Assembly (NCBI GenBank): GCA_035610365.1
Contig: CM069432.1
Span: forward strand, 186,543,027 to 186,607,026
Source of the DNA: Aquatica leii
Lineage: Eukaryota; Arthropoda; Insecta; Coleoptera; Lampyridae
Direction of reading: 5' to 3'
DNA: 64,000 nt
A program made the translations under genes and the position numbers. Each line of letters starts with the position of its first letter. The stretch's first letter is position 1. Of this stretch, positions 1-14,018 are shown piece by piece. The notes below the pieces were generated by a model. That model had not been told where the DNA came from, searched no databases, and worked only from the letters and a program-made list of their open reading frames with translations.

Positions 1-3000
1 AAATTAATAATTGAAATAATAAGTATTCTATACGTTTATTTGTTGTCTAACACCAAACATACCAATAACAAAGCAATATTTAGTAAAAGAAAGAATCTGC
101 TACAGAGATGTACTTATGTTTATCATTTAGTAAGAACGCTACTTACCAGATAAGAGTATTAAAACACTTAATAATATTAATTTATACATCGGTTTCTAAA
201 ACACATTAAAACTTTTTAAACAACCAATCAAAAACACGACGTTGCATGACTATTAGTTAAGTTACTAATTTTAATTGTACTTGTAATTACCATTTATGCT
301 AACAATTACATATAAAACAATAAATATTACCAAAAATACACTTATTAAAAGAAAATAATAAAGACAAACCATGCAACTTATATATCTACAAAGAATTAAA
401 TTTAACAACGTTAATAGTTAGACTAATGTTGGTAAAAGAAATTGTTCTTAAAAAGCACTATTCAATAAATATTAGATTTATTCATTTAACTGCTGTGTTA
501 GCAAAACGTTACTTTTGCGTTTTTATCGTTATATCTTACCTTACCTTGCCTCTTTTAGATTAAAAAACGTAACAAACAGTTTCAATTAGATAAACACAAA
601 GTAATTAAGAGTATTAATAATTTAATTGTTTTGTATTGAGCAATTTTGTTTAAGTTTACAAAAAGTCTACAGTTTTAAATTACAAGGTAACTTTAACTTT
701 AAATAAACGTTCTTGCACATAAAGAATAGTAGCGTTGAAAATTAGACATATAAAATTAGTTAAAATATCATTTTGAATTCAATACTTTTTTTAATGTAAT
801 TATTTACAAAAATTAATTTTTATTTAGATCTATATTTGTTTTTGTTTTGTTTTTAATAGAAGTTAAAAATGTTTTAGTAACCAGTTGTTCACAATCTTAC
901 ATTCCAATTTTTTAATTTTTTTTTAAATCGCTGTTTTTGCTAAAATTAAATTAAACTGAGATATTGATAAAATACGGTCGTATATCAGAATAGAAGCTGA
1001 CGCTTAAAAATAGCAAATTTTTTTGCTAATTTGTTTTTCTTTTAATAGTACAAAAAGTGTTAAATATTTTTTCAAATATGTTTATAATAATTATAATATA
1101 ATTTTTTCTAATTAAAAAATTTAATCACAAAAACTAAAATTAATTATGTTTTCTAACTACATTTTGTATCACTGATAATAATAACCCTAATAACAATATT
1201 ACATGAACACTAATAATTATTAAGCCAATTTTTGTATAAATTTATTTCACTTCAAGACACCAAAACTGCAATAACTTTGTTTTATTAGTTTTCAGCAGAC
1301 TGTTTACGTCAGTTTGTAATTTGAACTGAAACGTTTACGTATTTTCGTGCGTTTATATTTAATTAAAAACAGAATTTTTCTAATGAAATGAAACAAGATA
1401 ACGCGTTGTTGTGATTCTCCTAAAAGAATTTTTAGCGAAAGTGCTTTTTTATATGGAAACAACCGAGTAAAAAGTTTTAAGAAATTGTTTTTTTTTGTAT
1501 GTATAGATTAAATTAAACAAAACGTATTTAAACTTTTTATTTTAAATAAAACTAATATTTTTACTTGTAACCGTTGATTGTTTCTATTAAAACTAAAATT
1601 TTATGTTTAACCATTAAATAAATGTAAGTTTATGTACGCAAATGTGCAATTTTATAGTTTATTTGAATTTTAAATAACTTTTATAATTTATTAATTACAT
1701 AATTAATTTTAATTATTGATTTAAGTTATTTAAAAAAAATATATTTTTGCAAAAACTTTAAATGCACGTTATACTTTATAATGTATTTTATTTATTTTAT
1801 ACTTTTAATATAAACACTTTATTTACTTTTGATTAAAAATGTGGTTTTAGAATTTACTTATTGATATTTTTTTTACTTTTAAACATTATAGACATGTATT
1901 TTTGGTATTTTATGATGTATTATAATTACCACGATTGTATTTAAAAATACAAATTTAACATAGTTTAATTAGGTATAGTAGCACGCAAATAAAGCTAAGT
2001 TTATAGAGAGTAATTGTTTTATTTTTAATAAATTTTATAAAATGAACTTAGAAAATTTTAAAATCTAAATTTAATGTAAATACATGTAGTACATAAAAAG
2101 CATCAAAAGAAAATTATACAAAATCAAAAAATTAAGCAAGATATTTGCAATTACAAAAAAAAATATTTCAATAAATAGGTATCGTAAATGGGCCCGGTAA
2201 CATAAAACCAAAGATAAAGCATTTTTAACTTTGACGACGTAGTTAATTGCGTGATTATGTCGTTAAGTGTCATAATTGATGGTCAAGTACAAAATAAGTT
2301 GAGTTTTTAAAATATTCTTAAATAAACTTTCCACCATACACACACTTCTACTTAAATAATCATTGATTTTCAAAGCATAGTTTTACTTAGATTTAGATTT
2401 ATTACTTTAGCGTTCTAAAGTTTTTTTGGTTTGCAATTAAAACAGCGCAAAAAAATGTTTAAATTAACAAAAAAAAACAATGTTAATTTTAAATAAAATT
2501 AGTAGTTATAAGACAATTTTTTTTTCAAATTTATTTGCATTTTTATTAAATTGTTACTGTTGTAACAGAAGCTTAATATACAACTAAAAACCTACAATAA
2601 TGATAAACAAATATTTATTCTAAGTAGTAAAAACTAATTTTGTTAAAATTTTTGTTTTATATCTAACAAAAAAAAATTGTTTAAATTTATATTAATTATA
2701 TATAATTTTAATATACACAACTTTTATATTACGTGCTTATTTAATTAGTAGAAAAAGTTTAAGTTAAACTTACAATGTAATTGTGTCCTAAGTTAATTAC
2801 ATAAATTTAAGTTATAATCAATTGTAAAAAAAATTAAAACAGTTAATTTTTAATGTTTAGTTTAGGCACAATAATTTTTTAACGTTTTTGTATTTTGTTA
2901 TGCTTGCTTTTTTCTAATTGTTTAGTATTTTTTTTAATAAATAATTAATTATAAATACAAAATCAACCTATAATAATAAATTTAAAGAACGTTTATGACC

Positions 3001-4240
3001 ATAAATGTACAAGCAAAAATGGTGCAATACTATCAATTTTTATAAAACCGTAAATTTCATAGACATTAATAACTGCAGGAGATGCATAAAACAGGATTAA
3101 AAACCGTACTATGTAATTGATTATTTATCTTAAAATTTATGATTTTACGTAACGTTACAATTTGTTTAATACTGTTTTGCATACTAATGTACCTAATAGT
3201 TAAATTACGTTGTGTTTTTACATGTATACTAATTAACAGAAAAAGCATGTTTATTTATACAGTGGTTACATAAAATTAATAATATTAGATGTCATTTTAG
3301 TGTACGAGTATAAGTTTAATGTAGTACATAGATTGACAAAATATTACAATGGTTATATTTTATTACAAAAACAATTTTTTTATGTAATAGTGCAAATAAT
3401 GCAATATCTAATGTTATAATAGAATTATTATTATTCTATTTATTATTATTGTTTAGAAATATTTTAACAAAAAAATTATTATGTATCCTGTACAATAATA
3501 TTTCAGTTTTAACTATAGAATTTTCACTAATATACCTTGTTTACAGATGTGACACCTCAAAGGTATTATTTTGACTAACGTCAAAAATAAATAAAACTTT
3601 AAACAAAAAACAAAAGAATTTGTATATTTAATCAAAATTTCAAATTTCTGTTTTGCCACTGCGATAAAAATTTATTGGATTAATCTTTAAAATACCCAAT
3701 TTGTTGTACTTCTAGTTTAACATCCAATTTTTAAAATTATAGTAATATAAATTTTTCAATTTTTTTAAAATTTTTTTCCATGCTTTTTACGGATTGGGGA
3801 TTATCTGTTATTTAAAATCCCATTTTAAAGTGCATTTTATATTAAATAAAATTTAAATTTGTTTGCATTATTTAATTTAAAATAGAACTGCAAAAACAAA
3901 CCGGAAAACATCGTAAAAATAACTAAAATTGTTAAAAAATTTTTACTATGATTACATAGAAACGATTGGTTGATAAAAAATCCAACATTACAAATCCCAA
4001 CGTAACAATTTTAAAAAATGATGATTTGGTATAATAAACTACACTAAATATTATTTACTATAAATCTCGTAAAAATGCAAAAATACAAATAAAGTAAGTT
4101 CTATACAACAAAAAACATTTTCTTAGTTAATATTGTTCAAGTAGTTTAATTTAAACTTAAGTTAACTTTAGACAATTATTTTCAACTATTTTAAATCATT
4201 TTTATAAAAGTATTATAATTTTAATTAATTGCTACAAATA
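1..4240. other. A+T-rich DNA, nothing identified
   Basis: The stretch is low-complexity A+T-rich sequence with many short A and T runs. The open frames are short (60 codons at 3066-3248, minus) and resemble no family I know. I see no inverted or tandem repeat that stands out, and no RNA gene. It could be intergenic or intronic. Confidence 0.5.
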
Positions 4241-4277
4241 TTGCTGTTATAACCTGTTACGAAAATTTTCTCGTAAC

Positions 4278-4517
4278 TTAAATGCAGGCGGCTATCTCAA
4301 TATAATTTGGCGAGTGGATTGCAAGTGTGCTGATCACAAACCATATTAAATATATGCAACACATAAAGAAAACAAATGAAAAAACACATGTTATAACAAC
4401 AAATATATTTATTTTGACAAAGAAAGAGAATAAATAAATATCACAGACAATAATCGTTGATGCAAATCGCCTTCGGTTGGCAACACGTCCTACATAAAAT
4501 AAAACTTGTTGCCTCAA
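4278..4517 (-). other. Unassigned 79-codon open frame
   Basis: This minus-strand frame has slightly more G+C than its surroundings. The product would have a basic N-terminal part followed by about 45 hydrophobic residues rich in F, V, I and C, so it could be read as one or two membrane segments. A+T-rich DNA easily yields such hydrophobic frames by chance, and I recognise no family. It is recorded only because it is the longest frame in the first 6 kb. Confidence 0.15.
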
Positions 4518-4939
4518 CGTTTACATTCCCATAAAAACAAATTTTACAGTAGTAAATATAACACAAATATCCAATATTTCGTTATTAAGCAAAAACAAAA
4601 CGCATCGTCTATTAATATTTGACACAAAAAAAGTTTTACACTTGTTATATTTTGTGTTCAACACGGGAATTATTCATAATAAAAAACTGCAAATTTTTAT
4701 ATTATGTGCACGATGCTTTAATTAAAAAAATTAATATAATTTTTGGAAGTATTAGAAGAATCTATAAAACATACAAAGTAATTGAGAATAAGACAAACAA
4801 CAAAGCAAAACTCTTGTCTGCTTTATTATTCTAGGAATTTAATGTACAACTTTAGCAATGAATTATTACAAAATGCATCAATTAGTTGCTAAACTACATG
4901 ACCGAGAATAATATTGTAATAAAAAAATGATTTATTTCA

Positions 4940-5262
4940 AAAATGTGTTCATGTGTTTTTAAGTATTTGTGTGCGCGTTTGTGTTCTTTTCCTATTTTCA
5001 TGTGTTTGGTTTTTACATTGTTTATTTCCATACCAGAATTTTTTGTTTTTTTCTCTAGTTGGTCTACAGTTCTTGTAATATCTTCTTCTTATTCTCTATG
5101 GTTGCTATATTATCTGCGTACGCTATCATTTGTATTTGGTTGGTCATAATATTTTTTTTATCTAATTTAGCTCTTCGTATAATGCTTTCTAATACTAGAT
5201 TGAATATGGTCGGAGTCCCCTTGTTTCACTCCTTAGCATATGCAGCTCTTATATTTATATAT
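4940..5262 (-). pseudogene. LINE reverse transcriptase fragment
   Basis: Read on the minus strand, the stretch gives a run typical of non-LTR reverse transcriptase. It has a KQGD-type block, then FNLVLESIIRR, then an AYAD(D/N) catalytic box, then the LEKK...GMEIN..KTKHMKIGKEH segment that follows the active site in LINE enzymes. Several frames are needed and the second catalytic Asp reads as Asn, so this is a dead, truncated copy. Only about 100 codons around motifs B to D remain. No target duplication or tail was found. The clade cannot be fixed from so short a piece. The plus-strand frames at 4943-5149 and 5059-5283 are its antisense. Confidence 0.7.
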
Positions 5263-5289
5263 TTATATAACTTTTTTGTTTAGATACTA

Positions 5290-6877
5290 TAATTTATCTT
5301 AGCTAAAAGCCGCGGGCTGTTAATGCAAATTTTTTAACCATTAGACACAATAGACTATATTTCATATAAATAAAAGTGAATGTATACCTTGTTTATGTAG
5401 AAATAACTGTTTAAAGAGTTTACATTATACTGTCAATGAAATTTGCAAGTTCGCAGTGAAATCACCTACGCTTACAATGATCAAATAAAAATTAGACATT
5501 TATTACATGTATTTAGTAAAATACAATCATAGTTATTAAAAATTTTTTTAAAACAATAACTATTAAATGCAATAAATACTACTAAAAATTTAACTTGTAA
5601 ACAGCCAAAACTTTTCAATATTTTAATATAATCTTAAAACTAACATCAATGACAAAAAGTTTCTAGTTGCGTAGTTTTACTTGTGTAATTTTTATTTTTA
5701 AAATAAGTTTTCTATACAATAAAATTTTTAGTTTATATTAGCAAGTTTTATTAGATATATTATGCACAAATAATAAATGTGAACATATATTAAATTAATG
5801 CGTCTTGTCTATTGTTATTTTTGCATGTCAAATGCAATACTAAAGTAAATAAATTTCTTACTAAAATAAAATTTAATATACAACAAATAAAATATATTTT
5901 AGCAGATGAAAAATAAAATTTGTTGCATTTGTATTTCAAAATAGTAAAATTATAACACACCATTACATAACAGTTAAAAAAGTTTGCTGTTTTTAGAATT
6001 AGCAAAAGTTACCTACAGAACAATAGCAAATATGCGTCATTAAAAATATATTTACTATTAATCTAAACAAAAATACTCTCCAAAAACCAATTAGTTATAA
6101 TTATTTTATTTGAATTCTAATTAATATTTACATTTTACATTTATAACTACAAACATAATTTTTTTGATTAATTCTGTCTAAGTATTTTATAATGTGTCAA
6201 TGTTTAGAAACTCTATAACTCAGCTAAAAATGACAAACTTTACTGTACTAAGTTAAGGTTTAATTTCTGGATCATATAATCTTTACCCAGTTTATGCTGG
6301 ATTAAGTTACTTTACTTTATGAAAACAGGATTAACTTTTAGACACCAGCACAGCAGGTAGATGTGTTTCTTTTTAACGAAATTCGTCAAACATTCTTTAA
6401 TGTGAAATAAAAAAGTTATTAATTTTTTATTGTTTAACTTTGAATAAAAGTGACAAATTTAATAACACTTTTGTTTTTATGTTTGTAATTTTGATTTAAT
6501 TAGTACATAAAACTGTGGTTTATATCATTTAGGACTAAAATACATAAAAAAAAATTAAAAAAAGCAAGTTAAGACTGTACAAATAAAAGTTTAGTTTACT
6601 TTTTTAAGCTATAACATTTTTTTAAATATATTAACAGTTTTAAATACAATAAACATAAAGAGTAATTTTAAAAAGTACATCAAACAATAATTAATTTAAA
6701 ACCGATTATTTCTGTTTTAGCAACAAATTTTTTTACGAAGTTATGATAAAAATTGTTTTGTAAGACATTAATAATATCAAAAAAAAAGCTTTTATATTTT
6801 ACTTTTGTTATGTTAATAAATAAAAATATTTTACTTTTTTTTTAACAATATTTACTTTTTGCGAAACCACAAAGTAG
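5290..6877. other. A+T-rich DNA, nothing identified
   Basis: This A+T-rich spacer ends at the GTAG target-site copy of the Gypsy element that starts at 6878. The only frame of note is 71 codons at 5790-6005 on minus, with no recognisable family. No repeat or RNA gene was seen. Confidence 0.5.
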
Positions 6878-8740
6878 TGTTACATTCCAAAATTAACCCA
6901 AAGTCACTGCCTGCAATGTGGTAACATAAACGGGGGTTGTGCCACTAGCTCAATGGAGAAGGGTGGGTTTTATTTAAAATTCCGTGAAAAATTGGAAACG
7001 CGATCGTCGTAAAAAATGGAACTAGAACGGTAAAATAGTCAAATAATCGGTAAGGGCGCCAATCAAGGATTTCTATAAGGGGAAGCTTTCAAACCCCTGA
7101 TTACCTGAAAGCTCATCCGGTTGGTTATAACCCCAGAACTTACCTTGGGTTATAACAATTCTGAAAAACACTTAAACAAAAATTTACGTATGCGGCGGCT
7201 AAATGAATAAAAGCTCTTTACATTTAACAATTTAACATTTATTGATTGAATATTTAAAACCAAGACAAAATAAAATAACAAGTACTAATTGATATCAAAT
7301 AAATTTGAATAAAAGAAATGAAATAATCTTAAGCAAACAAAAATGAATAATTTACACACAAAACATTACATTAAAATTTATAAAAAGAAATGCTACTACA
7401 ATAGCGTTAATTCGACGTCAAATATAATTAAATCTCAAGATCTTGACCGCATATTTATAACAAACAAATAAAATAACACACACAAAAAAAACAATACAGT
7501 TTATAACATATATATGTCCGAACTTTAATTCGAACTAAACAAAATATAGTTTATAAGTCGTTACATTATCATATATTCGAAATACGAATTATTTCTCAAA
7601 CGCACCAAAACAAAATTAATTGATTTTAATTTCGCGCAAACACTATACGTGTTCGTTGAAATAATTAAATTCAACGTTAGTCGTAATTTCAATTGACTCA
7701 AAATTGAAAGCTTTTACTGCATTTTTAATCGCGGGACACTGCACGATCAAACAACAAAATCGATAAATACCTTAATTCTTAGTTGGTGATACCGGTCGAA
7801 CTTTTGGTCCAGTGGTTTTGAAAGCTAACACCTCGATGAACTTTGGCTGCTTCCCAAACAATAGGTTACCAGTGGAAGATTTATTAATCCGCCCCCAAGG
7901 CGAAGGATGAGATTGCGAAACAAACTCACGCACAAATTCACGTAACGAAACATGCGATATTAATTTAGGCAAAACAGTGATCTTAATTAACCGTAATTAC
8001 GAAAAAGGAAAGTTTTCCACTTAAATTCACTGCACCATCTTCTTTTACTTCCACGGTAATTATTAGAAAAGGTGAATTATCACCTGCGTGATCTACATTT
8101 TTATGACCGTCAACCAACTAACTTCCCACTCGTACCTCATTTCCCAAAATCACGTCTATATATCAACTTTCGTCGACTGCCCTTTCCACAAAGGCTGCGT
8201 TCGAAACTTCAAACACCAAAATACTCTCGCGAAAAAGTGCAATAAAGAGGCAAACAAACATATTACGTCATATTTATATAATTAGGACACAGCGTTTCGC
8301 TTGTACGTGAAACTGTCAATTTGACAAACTATTATATTACAAGAATTTAAACTGCCTAATAAATTAAGATAACGACTTAATTTTTTCCACGTAATCTAAA
8401 CGTTTGACATAAAGAAATTCAAGTACGAATGTACTCGAACAACGAACTCATAAACCAACTTAAAATAAACAAACGGCGAAAATAGATTTAATTACGATTA
8501 TATCTCAGAAGGAAAACATAACTCACAACTGGAATTTTTACGGCGTAACAAAATACAAAACTTTATCAACAATTACATTGTAACTTTGAATTTAAAATCG
8601 TAAAATAACTTATTAAACTCAATCTAAAATTCACATTAAACCAAATTCAAAATACATTAAATGAAAATCGTCAATCCAAATACTGTGTCCGTTACCAAAA
8701 ATTACTTAAACAACCAATCGATTTTTAAACGATGGTTACA
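6878..8740 (-). repeat. Gypsy 3' LTR (left copy)
   Basis: The copy is 1863 bp and near-identical to 14046-15909. It has TG...CA ends and a G+C-richer first 300 bp on the plus strand. The same short frames occur in both LTR copies (66 codons at 7772-7972, minus; 65 codons at 8088-8285, plus). They are part of the repeat, not independent genes. Confidence 0.95.
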
Positions 8741-9317
8741 CCTCCCCTACTTAAAGAGGGATTTCTTAAATCACTCTATAAGCAATAACACAAAACAAAC
8801 GAAAACCCATAACCCAAAAACAAAACTACAAACGATAATGTAACTATAAACGCAAAAATAAAACGAAACTAAACCTATGGTTCTCGCGATCTCGCAATCA
8901 TCGAGAACCCCTAACGAAACTAACGTAACGAAACGAAAACCTAAACGATAAGAAGGGTAGCATATGTTTGGGTTCGACACAGATCACTCGATGCTGCACA
9001 ATAGAAGAGGGCGCGCTGCGCTTCACGAGATCCGCGCATTGCGTTTTTCCCACAACTACTGCCCTCACCGAGCGATGGCACCTAGCCGCAAACACTACAG
9101 AAATAAAAGATAAGAACAGACAAGATAGCAGAAGAAAGAAAAATGGAAATAAAAGAACCGTTGTTTAGTCGCCTCTTACGACAAGTGGTGTCCCCGCTGT
9201 AGAGAAATATTCTTAGTCCGTCTCTACACGGAACCCAAAAACGAAACTAACTAACCTAAAAAAAAACGAACAAGAAACTAAAACAAAAGAAAAAAAATCA
9301 AACGGTAAAACCTAAAA
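8741..9317 (-). other. Gypsy untranslated segment between pol and 3' LTR
   Basis: This internal element sequence lies downstream of pol on the minus strand. On minus, the purine-rich tract GTAGGGGAGG abuts the LTR (8741-8750 on plus) and fits a plus-strand priming tract. A G+C-rich patch lies near 8990-9100. Overlapping short frames exist on both strands, but none has a recognisable env or accessory domain. Confidence 0.6.
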
Positions 9318-12300
9318 CTATTTATCCCCAGTCGGGTTCAACTTTAAGTCCTTGGCGTTCCATATGCCTTTTGATGCTCCCGTGTCATCAGACAACTCAT
9401 AGGTCTGATACGAAACTTTCCGTTTCACGTAGAACGGACCGATAAACTTAGGTGCCAGTTTGGCCGAGAAATATCGAGATGCATCAGAAAGGACATAATT
9501 CTTTCGCCACACTGTGTCTCCCACCTCTAAAGGTGCTGGACGACGACGTAAATCATAATAATGTTTAGCGCGGACATAAGCGGCATTTCAAGCGATTCTT
9601 AATGTCGACGTCACCTTCTCTAAGCGCTGGGCCTCTTTCGGCCAAAAAGGTACGATCAGCAAAAGCTAGATCGTCGATAGTGTCTGAATCGGTAGTTTTT
9701 CCATGACGTGATCCGTCGAGACAGATTTCACGTCCGAAATTGGCGAAAAACGGCGTTAAGCCGGTGACTTCATGTACAGCGGTACGAATAGCACATGCTA
9801 CTTTAGCAAGATACTTATCCCAATGTCGATGGTTGTCTTCGATATATGACGATAACATTGTCTTCATGACTCGGTTGACTCTTTCGGTTGGATTCGCTTG
9901 TGGATGATAATTAGCGTTAAAAATAATTTTAGACTTATATGACGAAACCATTTTCGTAAATTCTGAACTACGAAACTGTGTGCCGTTATCACACAAAAGA
10001 TACTGAGGAACTCCAAACATTAAAAATACATCTTCTTCAAGACGTTTAGTAACTGCTGCGGCAGTAGCGGAACGTAACGGGAAAAATAAAACAAATTTCG
10101 AAAAATAATCTGCAACTACAAGGATATACGAATAACCACTCTTAGATCGCGGTAGCGGTCCAACAAGATCGGTAGAAATCAACTGCCAAGGTTTGTCCAC
10201 AACAGGATGACGGGTCATAAGGCCAGCAGGACGTTTCTGTTCTGGCTTATGCGTGATACAAACTTTACAACCATTGATGTAACGAATGACGTCAGCCTTC
10301 ATCTTAGGCCAGTAATAAAGCGGAACTATTCGTTCGAGAGTCTTAAAGATACCAAGGTGTCCAGCGGTAGGCTCATCGTGAAACTTAGACAATATTTCAA
10401 GTCGTTTAGACTTAGGCACAACTTCTCTCCAATTGTCATTCTCAGAACGAAGATCGGGATAGTCTACGGTAACATGCTTAAATAGCTTTCCGTTACTAAT
10501 TTTCCACTGTGGAAAAGCGTTAGGTTTTGAACGTACACGTTCCATAAGTTTCGTTAACCATTTGTCCGAAGACTTAGGTTCGGTAGTGTCACAATCGGTA
10601 GTAATATTGTCGATAGCTGGTACTGAACGAGATAGTGCGTCAGGTACGACATGATCCTTTCCTTTACGATGAATGATCGTAAAATCAAATTGCTGAAGTC
10701 TAACAGCCCATCGTGCTAGACGACCGGTAGGTTCCTTCAAATTGTGTAACCAGACTAATGATGCGTGATCGGTAACTACAGTGAAAGTGGTTCCTTCAAG
10801 ATAAGGGCGTAATTTTTCGATAGACCAAAGGACAGCCAAACACTCCTTTTCGGTAGTAGAATACTTGCGTTCACACTTTGTGAGCGACCTACTATTATAA
10901 CAAATGACACGTTCTTCACCGTCGATAAACTGTGTAAGAACTGAACCGAGACCAAAATCAGAAGCGTCAGTTTGAACTGTAAACGGAACATTGAAATCAG
11001 GGCAAGACAAAATAGGTGCGGAAACTAAACAATTCTTAATAATTTGAAAGGCTTCATCACAATCACTAGTCCAATTAAAGCTGGAATTCTTCTTTAACAG
11101 AGACGTCAAGGGAGCGATAATTGTCGAAAAATTTGGTACAAATCGGCGATACCACGAGGCCATGCCTATAATTCTTCTCACTTCAGCGACACCAGTGGGA
11201 ACTGGAATACGCAAAATTGCATCGACCTTTTCCGGGTCAACCGACAAACCAGTAGAATTTACGATAAAACCAAGATACTTAAGTTCAGGTTTACAAAAAT
11301 GACATTTGTCTTTACTTAGCATCAAATTAGCCTCTCGAAGGCGACGAAGAACTTCAGTTAACACTTCCATGTGTTTCTCGAAGGAAGGAGCGCAAATAAT
11401 GACGTCATCTAAATAAACAAAAACGTAAGGTTCTAATTCGGGACCTAAAACTCGATCAATCAACCTCTGCCAAGAAGCTGGTGCGTTAGCTAAACCAAAC
11501 GGTAAACGCGTGAATTGGAATAACCCACGGTTCGGAACTGTAAAAGCGGTAAACTGCTTAGACTCTTCGCTTAAAGGAATCTGCCAATAAGCGGACTTAA
11601 TATCGAGAGATGAAATAAACTTAGCGTCACGAAGACGATCTAAGATAGACGAAACGTAAGGTAAAGGATAAGCGTCCTTTTCGGTAACCTTGTTGACTTT
11701 TCTAAAGTCCACGCAAAAGCGATAAGAGTTGTCCTTCTTCTTCACCAATAAGATCGGGCTCGACCAAGCGCTGTTTGATTTTTCTACAACGCCTAACTTC
11801 AACATTTTTTCTAACTCCAGATCGATTTGTTTCTGGATAAACGGCGAAACTCGGTAATACCGTTGCTTAATTGGTTCGGAAGTAGTCTTGATCTGATGTG
11901 CGATCAAGTTGGTGCATCCAAAATTTTCATTCGAAGAAGAAAAGTGATTACTAACTAAACTGTCTAACTGATTGAGCTGTTCTGAAGAAAGATCGAGACG
12001 AGACTTAATAACTGAATCTTTATCTTCCAATTGTGAAATGGTGTCCATATTTTCGAAACGCCACTCACCTTTTCTAAGATCAGGAACGATACCTGCTTGT
12101 TTCCAAAAATCAACGCCTAAAATTAAATTATGCGGAACGTCAGGAACAACTAAAACTTCCAAAACAATAATTTTTCCTTTAAGTTCGATTGGGACGAGAA
12201 GTGAACCTAAACTTTGTACTGATTTACCATTAGCGACAATACAATTAACTTTAACTGACTTATTTAACTTCAAACCTAACTGACTAAAAATTTCCCAACC

Positions 12301-12555
12301 CTTAGAACCAACAATAGTGCGAGAAGCGCCACTATCTAATAAACTTAAAATTTCGTGACCAAAAACTTTAACGTAGACAAAAGGTCTTTCGTCAGACTCA
12401 GCAGACTCTAAAACATAATCTAACACGACTTTATTCTTAACAAAACTCTTTTTCTTCGAAGAATGTAAACTATTAAAATAGACAGCCGATTTAACTTTGA
12501 CCTCAGACGTCACTAAACGGCTTCTTAGTACGTCCTTTACTCGTTTCCCGAACAC
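9318..12555 (-). CDS. pol: Gypsy pol region (fossil): protease, RT, RNase H, integrase
   Basis: Most of the region is one 996-codon frame. In order, with approximate residues: aspartic protease LLDSGASRTIVG (about 70-85); reverse transcriptase with FCVDFRKVNKVTEKDAYPLP and the active-site box YLDD (about 375); RNase H starting at TDASDFGLG (about 528) with the TTEKECLAVLW block; integrase HHCC zinc finger (about 725-770); and the DDE core with DLVGPLP and CDNGTQF (about 795-860). A C-terminal segment with the FIGPFYVKRKV block typical of Gypsy integrase tails follows. Pol begins about 19 nt upstream of the gag stop in the -1 frame, which fits the -1 frameshift expression known for many Gypsy elements. 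It looks nearly whole, with about one break. Confidence 0.93.
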
Positions 12556-13940
12556 TTAGAGCAAGTGCGGACCGTAACGTTAGATTTTCCACAACGATAA
12601 CAAAATAAACCTTTCTTAGGTTCTTTGCAAGAAGCAGCTCGATGGTTAGGCTTCCTACAATTCCAACATAATTGCGGACTACTTCGATTAGAAGAAGCAG
12701 GCGCATTAACGATAGCTAACCTTCGTGAAGAAGGTGCGATATTAGAAGACGGTAGTCGTGAATTTTGTCTAACAGGTGGTGTAGATTTTTCACCACTACT
12801 AACGTTATTCGAAGAACGAGAAACGGCAATGTCCTTAACTTGAGATGTTACATAAGCGAGATCAGGCTCCATGTCCTGCTTTCTACGAGACGGAGGCGTG
12901 TAAGCTTCAATAGCTTGCATGCGGTCCTCGATAATACGACCAAATTTAATTAACTCCTCAATTGAAGTAACTGACGACAAACCAAGCTGAGTTTGATAAA
13001 CGGGAGAAATATTTCTTAATAAAATCTTTAACTGCTTTTCTTCAGAAAAAGGCTCATCGAGACGTGAAAACATGTTGCGAATAATTGCAACGTAAATACC
13101 CATAGGTTCATCATTAGCTTGAGTGCGACGCTTAATTTCTTCAATAAGACGTTCGTCATAATCGGTAGGCTGGAATTGTTCACGTAAAAACTTAACTAAG
13201 TCTTCCCAAGAATTAACTGAATTACGAATAGATCTAACAAAAATCAATGCATCACCTGTAAAAAGATCAGTACACTCCAAAAATAGCTGATGGCTTGAAA
13301 CGTTACGCGATAATTGAAGTTCGGCAACTCGTTCTAAGAATGCATTCAATGAAATTGACTTTGCATCACCTGAAAACTTTAAGTTCCATTTCGAAACTGA
13401 AATACTCTTAACATGACTAATAAAATTTTGACTAACAGCAGAAGACGTCGGTAAAGCGTTATCAACTACAGAAGGTTGAACGACAGGTTCGATGACTTCA
13501 TCGGCGGAAGTAGACGGATTTGAAACAACAATTTGCTTATCCAAAAGTTCGTACTGCGAAATTAAAACAACTAAATCTTTTAAAAACTCATCTTTAACTT
13601 GAGAATCGTCACCTTGAATAGGAATTGAATTGCCAATACGGTTTAACAAATATTTAATTTTGGTTTCAATTGTAGAAGAAATTTTTGTAGTCGGAGTAAT
13701 TTTCAATGAATCTATTAACTTTCTAAGCTCATCGATACCTTCACGAATCGCTAATTTATCTGCATTAAAATCGAACGGATACACGGGACGAGATAATTTG
13801 CCGGTGGCTTCTTCAATAAGAAAATTCTTGAGTAAACCTCGTAATACGACAACACCTAAAGATGCATCACCACCTCTAATCAAAATTTCATAACGTAATT
13901 TGTTATGCGATAAACGATCAACAATCAATTTGTAACCCAT
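12537..13940 (-). CDS. gag: Gypsy gag (fossil)
   Basis: This is a 467-codon frame. The middle has a capsid-type retrotransposon Gag block (about residues 185-340, including QLFLECTDLFTGDALIFVRS and LREQFQPTDYDERLIEEI). The C-terminus has two closely spaced cysteine clusters, CWNCRKPNHRAASC (a CX2CX4HX4C zinc knuckle) and a second cluster beginning CYRCG. These bind RNA in the Gag family. The start is about 105 bp inside the 5' LTR, just after the primer-binding site, and the end overlaps pol by about 19 nt. The frame itself appears open. Confidence 0.88.
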   Translation of the reverse strand: MGYKLIVDRLSHNKLRYEILIRGGDASLGVVVLRGLLKNFLIEEATGKLSRPVYPFDFNADKLAIREGIDELRKLIDSLKITPTTKISSTIETKIKYLLNRIGNSIPIQGDDSQVKDEFLKDLVVLISQYELLDKQIVVSNPSTSADEVIEPVVQPSVVDNALPTSSAVSQNFISHVKSISVSKWNLKFSGDAKSISLNAFLERVAELQLSRNVSSHQLFLECTDLFTGDALIFVRSIRNSVNSWEDLVKFLREQFQPTDYDERLIEEIKRRTQANDEPMGIYVAIIRNMFSRLDEPFSEEKQLKILLRNISPVYQTQLGLSSVTSIEELIKFGRIIEDRMQAIEAYTPPSRRKQDMEPDLAYVTSQVKDIAVSRSSNNVSSGEKSTPPVRQNSRLPSSNIAPSSRRLAIVNAPASSNRSSPQLCWNCRKPNHRAASCKEPKKGLFCYRCGKSNVTVRTCSKCSGNE

Positions 13941-14018
13941 TTTAAAATGAAATTACAAAACGGTAAAATCTTAGAAAAATCACGAAATTTAACAGGCAAA
14001 CTAAAATTCGAAAAAGGC

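Noticed and set aside
4943-5283. Two hydrophobic plus-strand frames that look membrane-like
   Set aside because: They are antisense to the LINE reverse transcriptase scrap on minus, which explains the open reading.
7772-7972. 66-codon minus frame repeated identically at 14941-15141
   Set aside because: The two copies lie at the same place in the two Gypsy LTRs. The identity reflects LTR duplication, not a conserved gene.
8088-8285. 65-codon plus frame repeated at 15257-15454
   Set aside because: Also an LTR-internal frame present twice because the LTR is present twice. No recognisable domain.
13630-13893. 87-codon plus frame, and other plus-strand frames across 9.5-14 kb
   Set aside because: They are complements of the well-supported minus-strand gag and pol frames.
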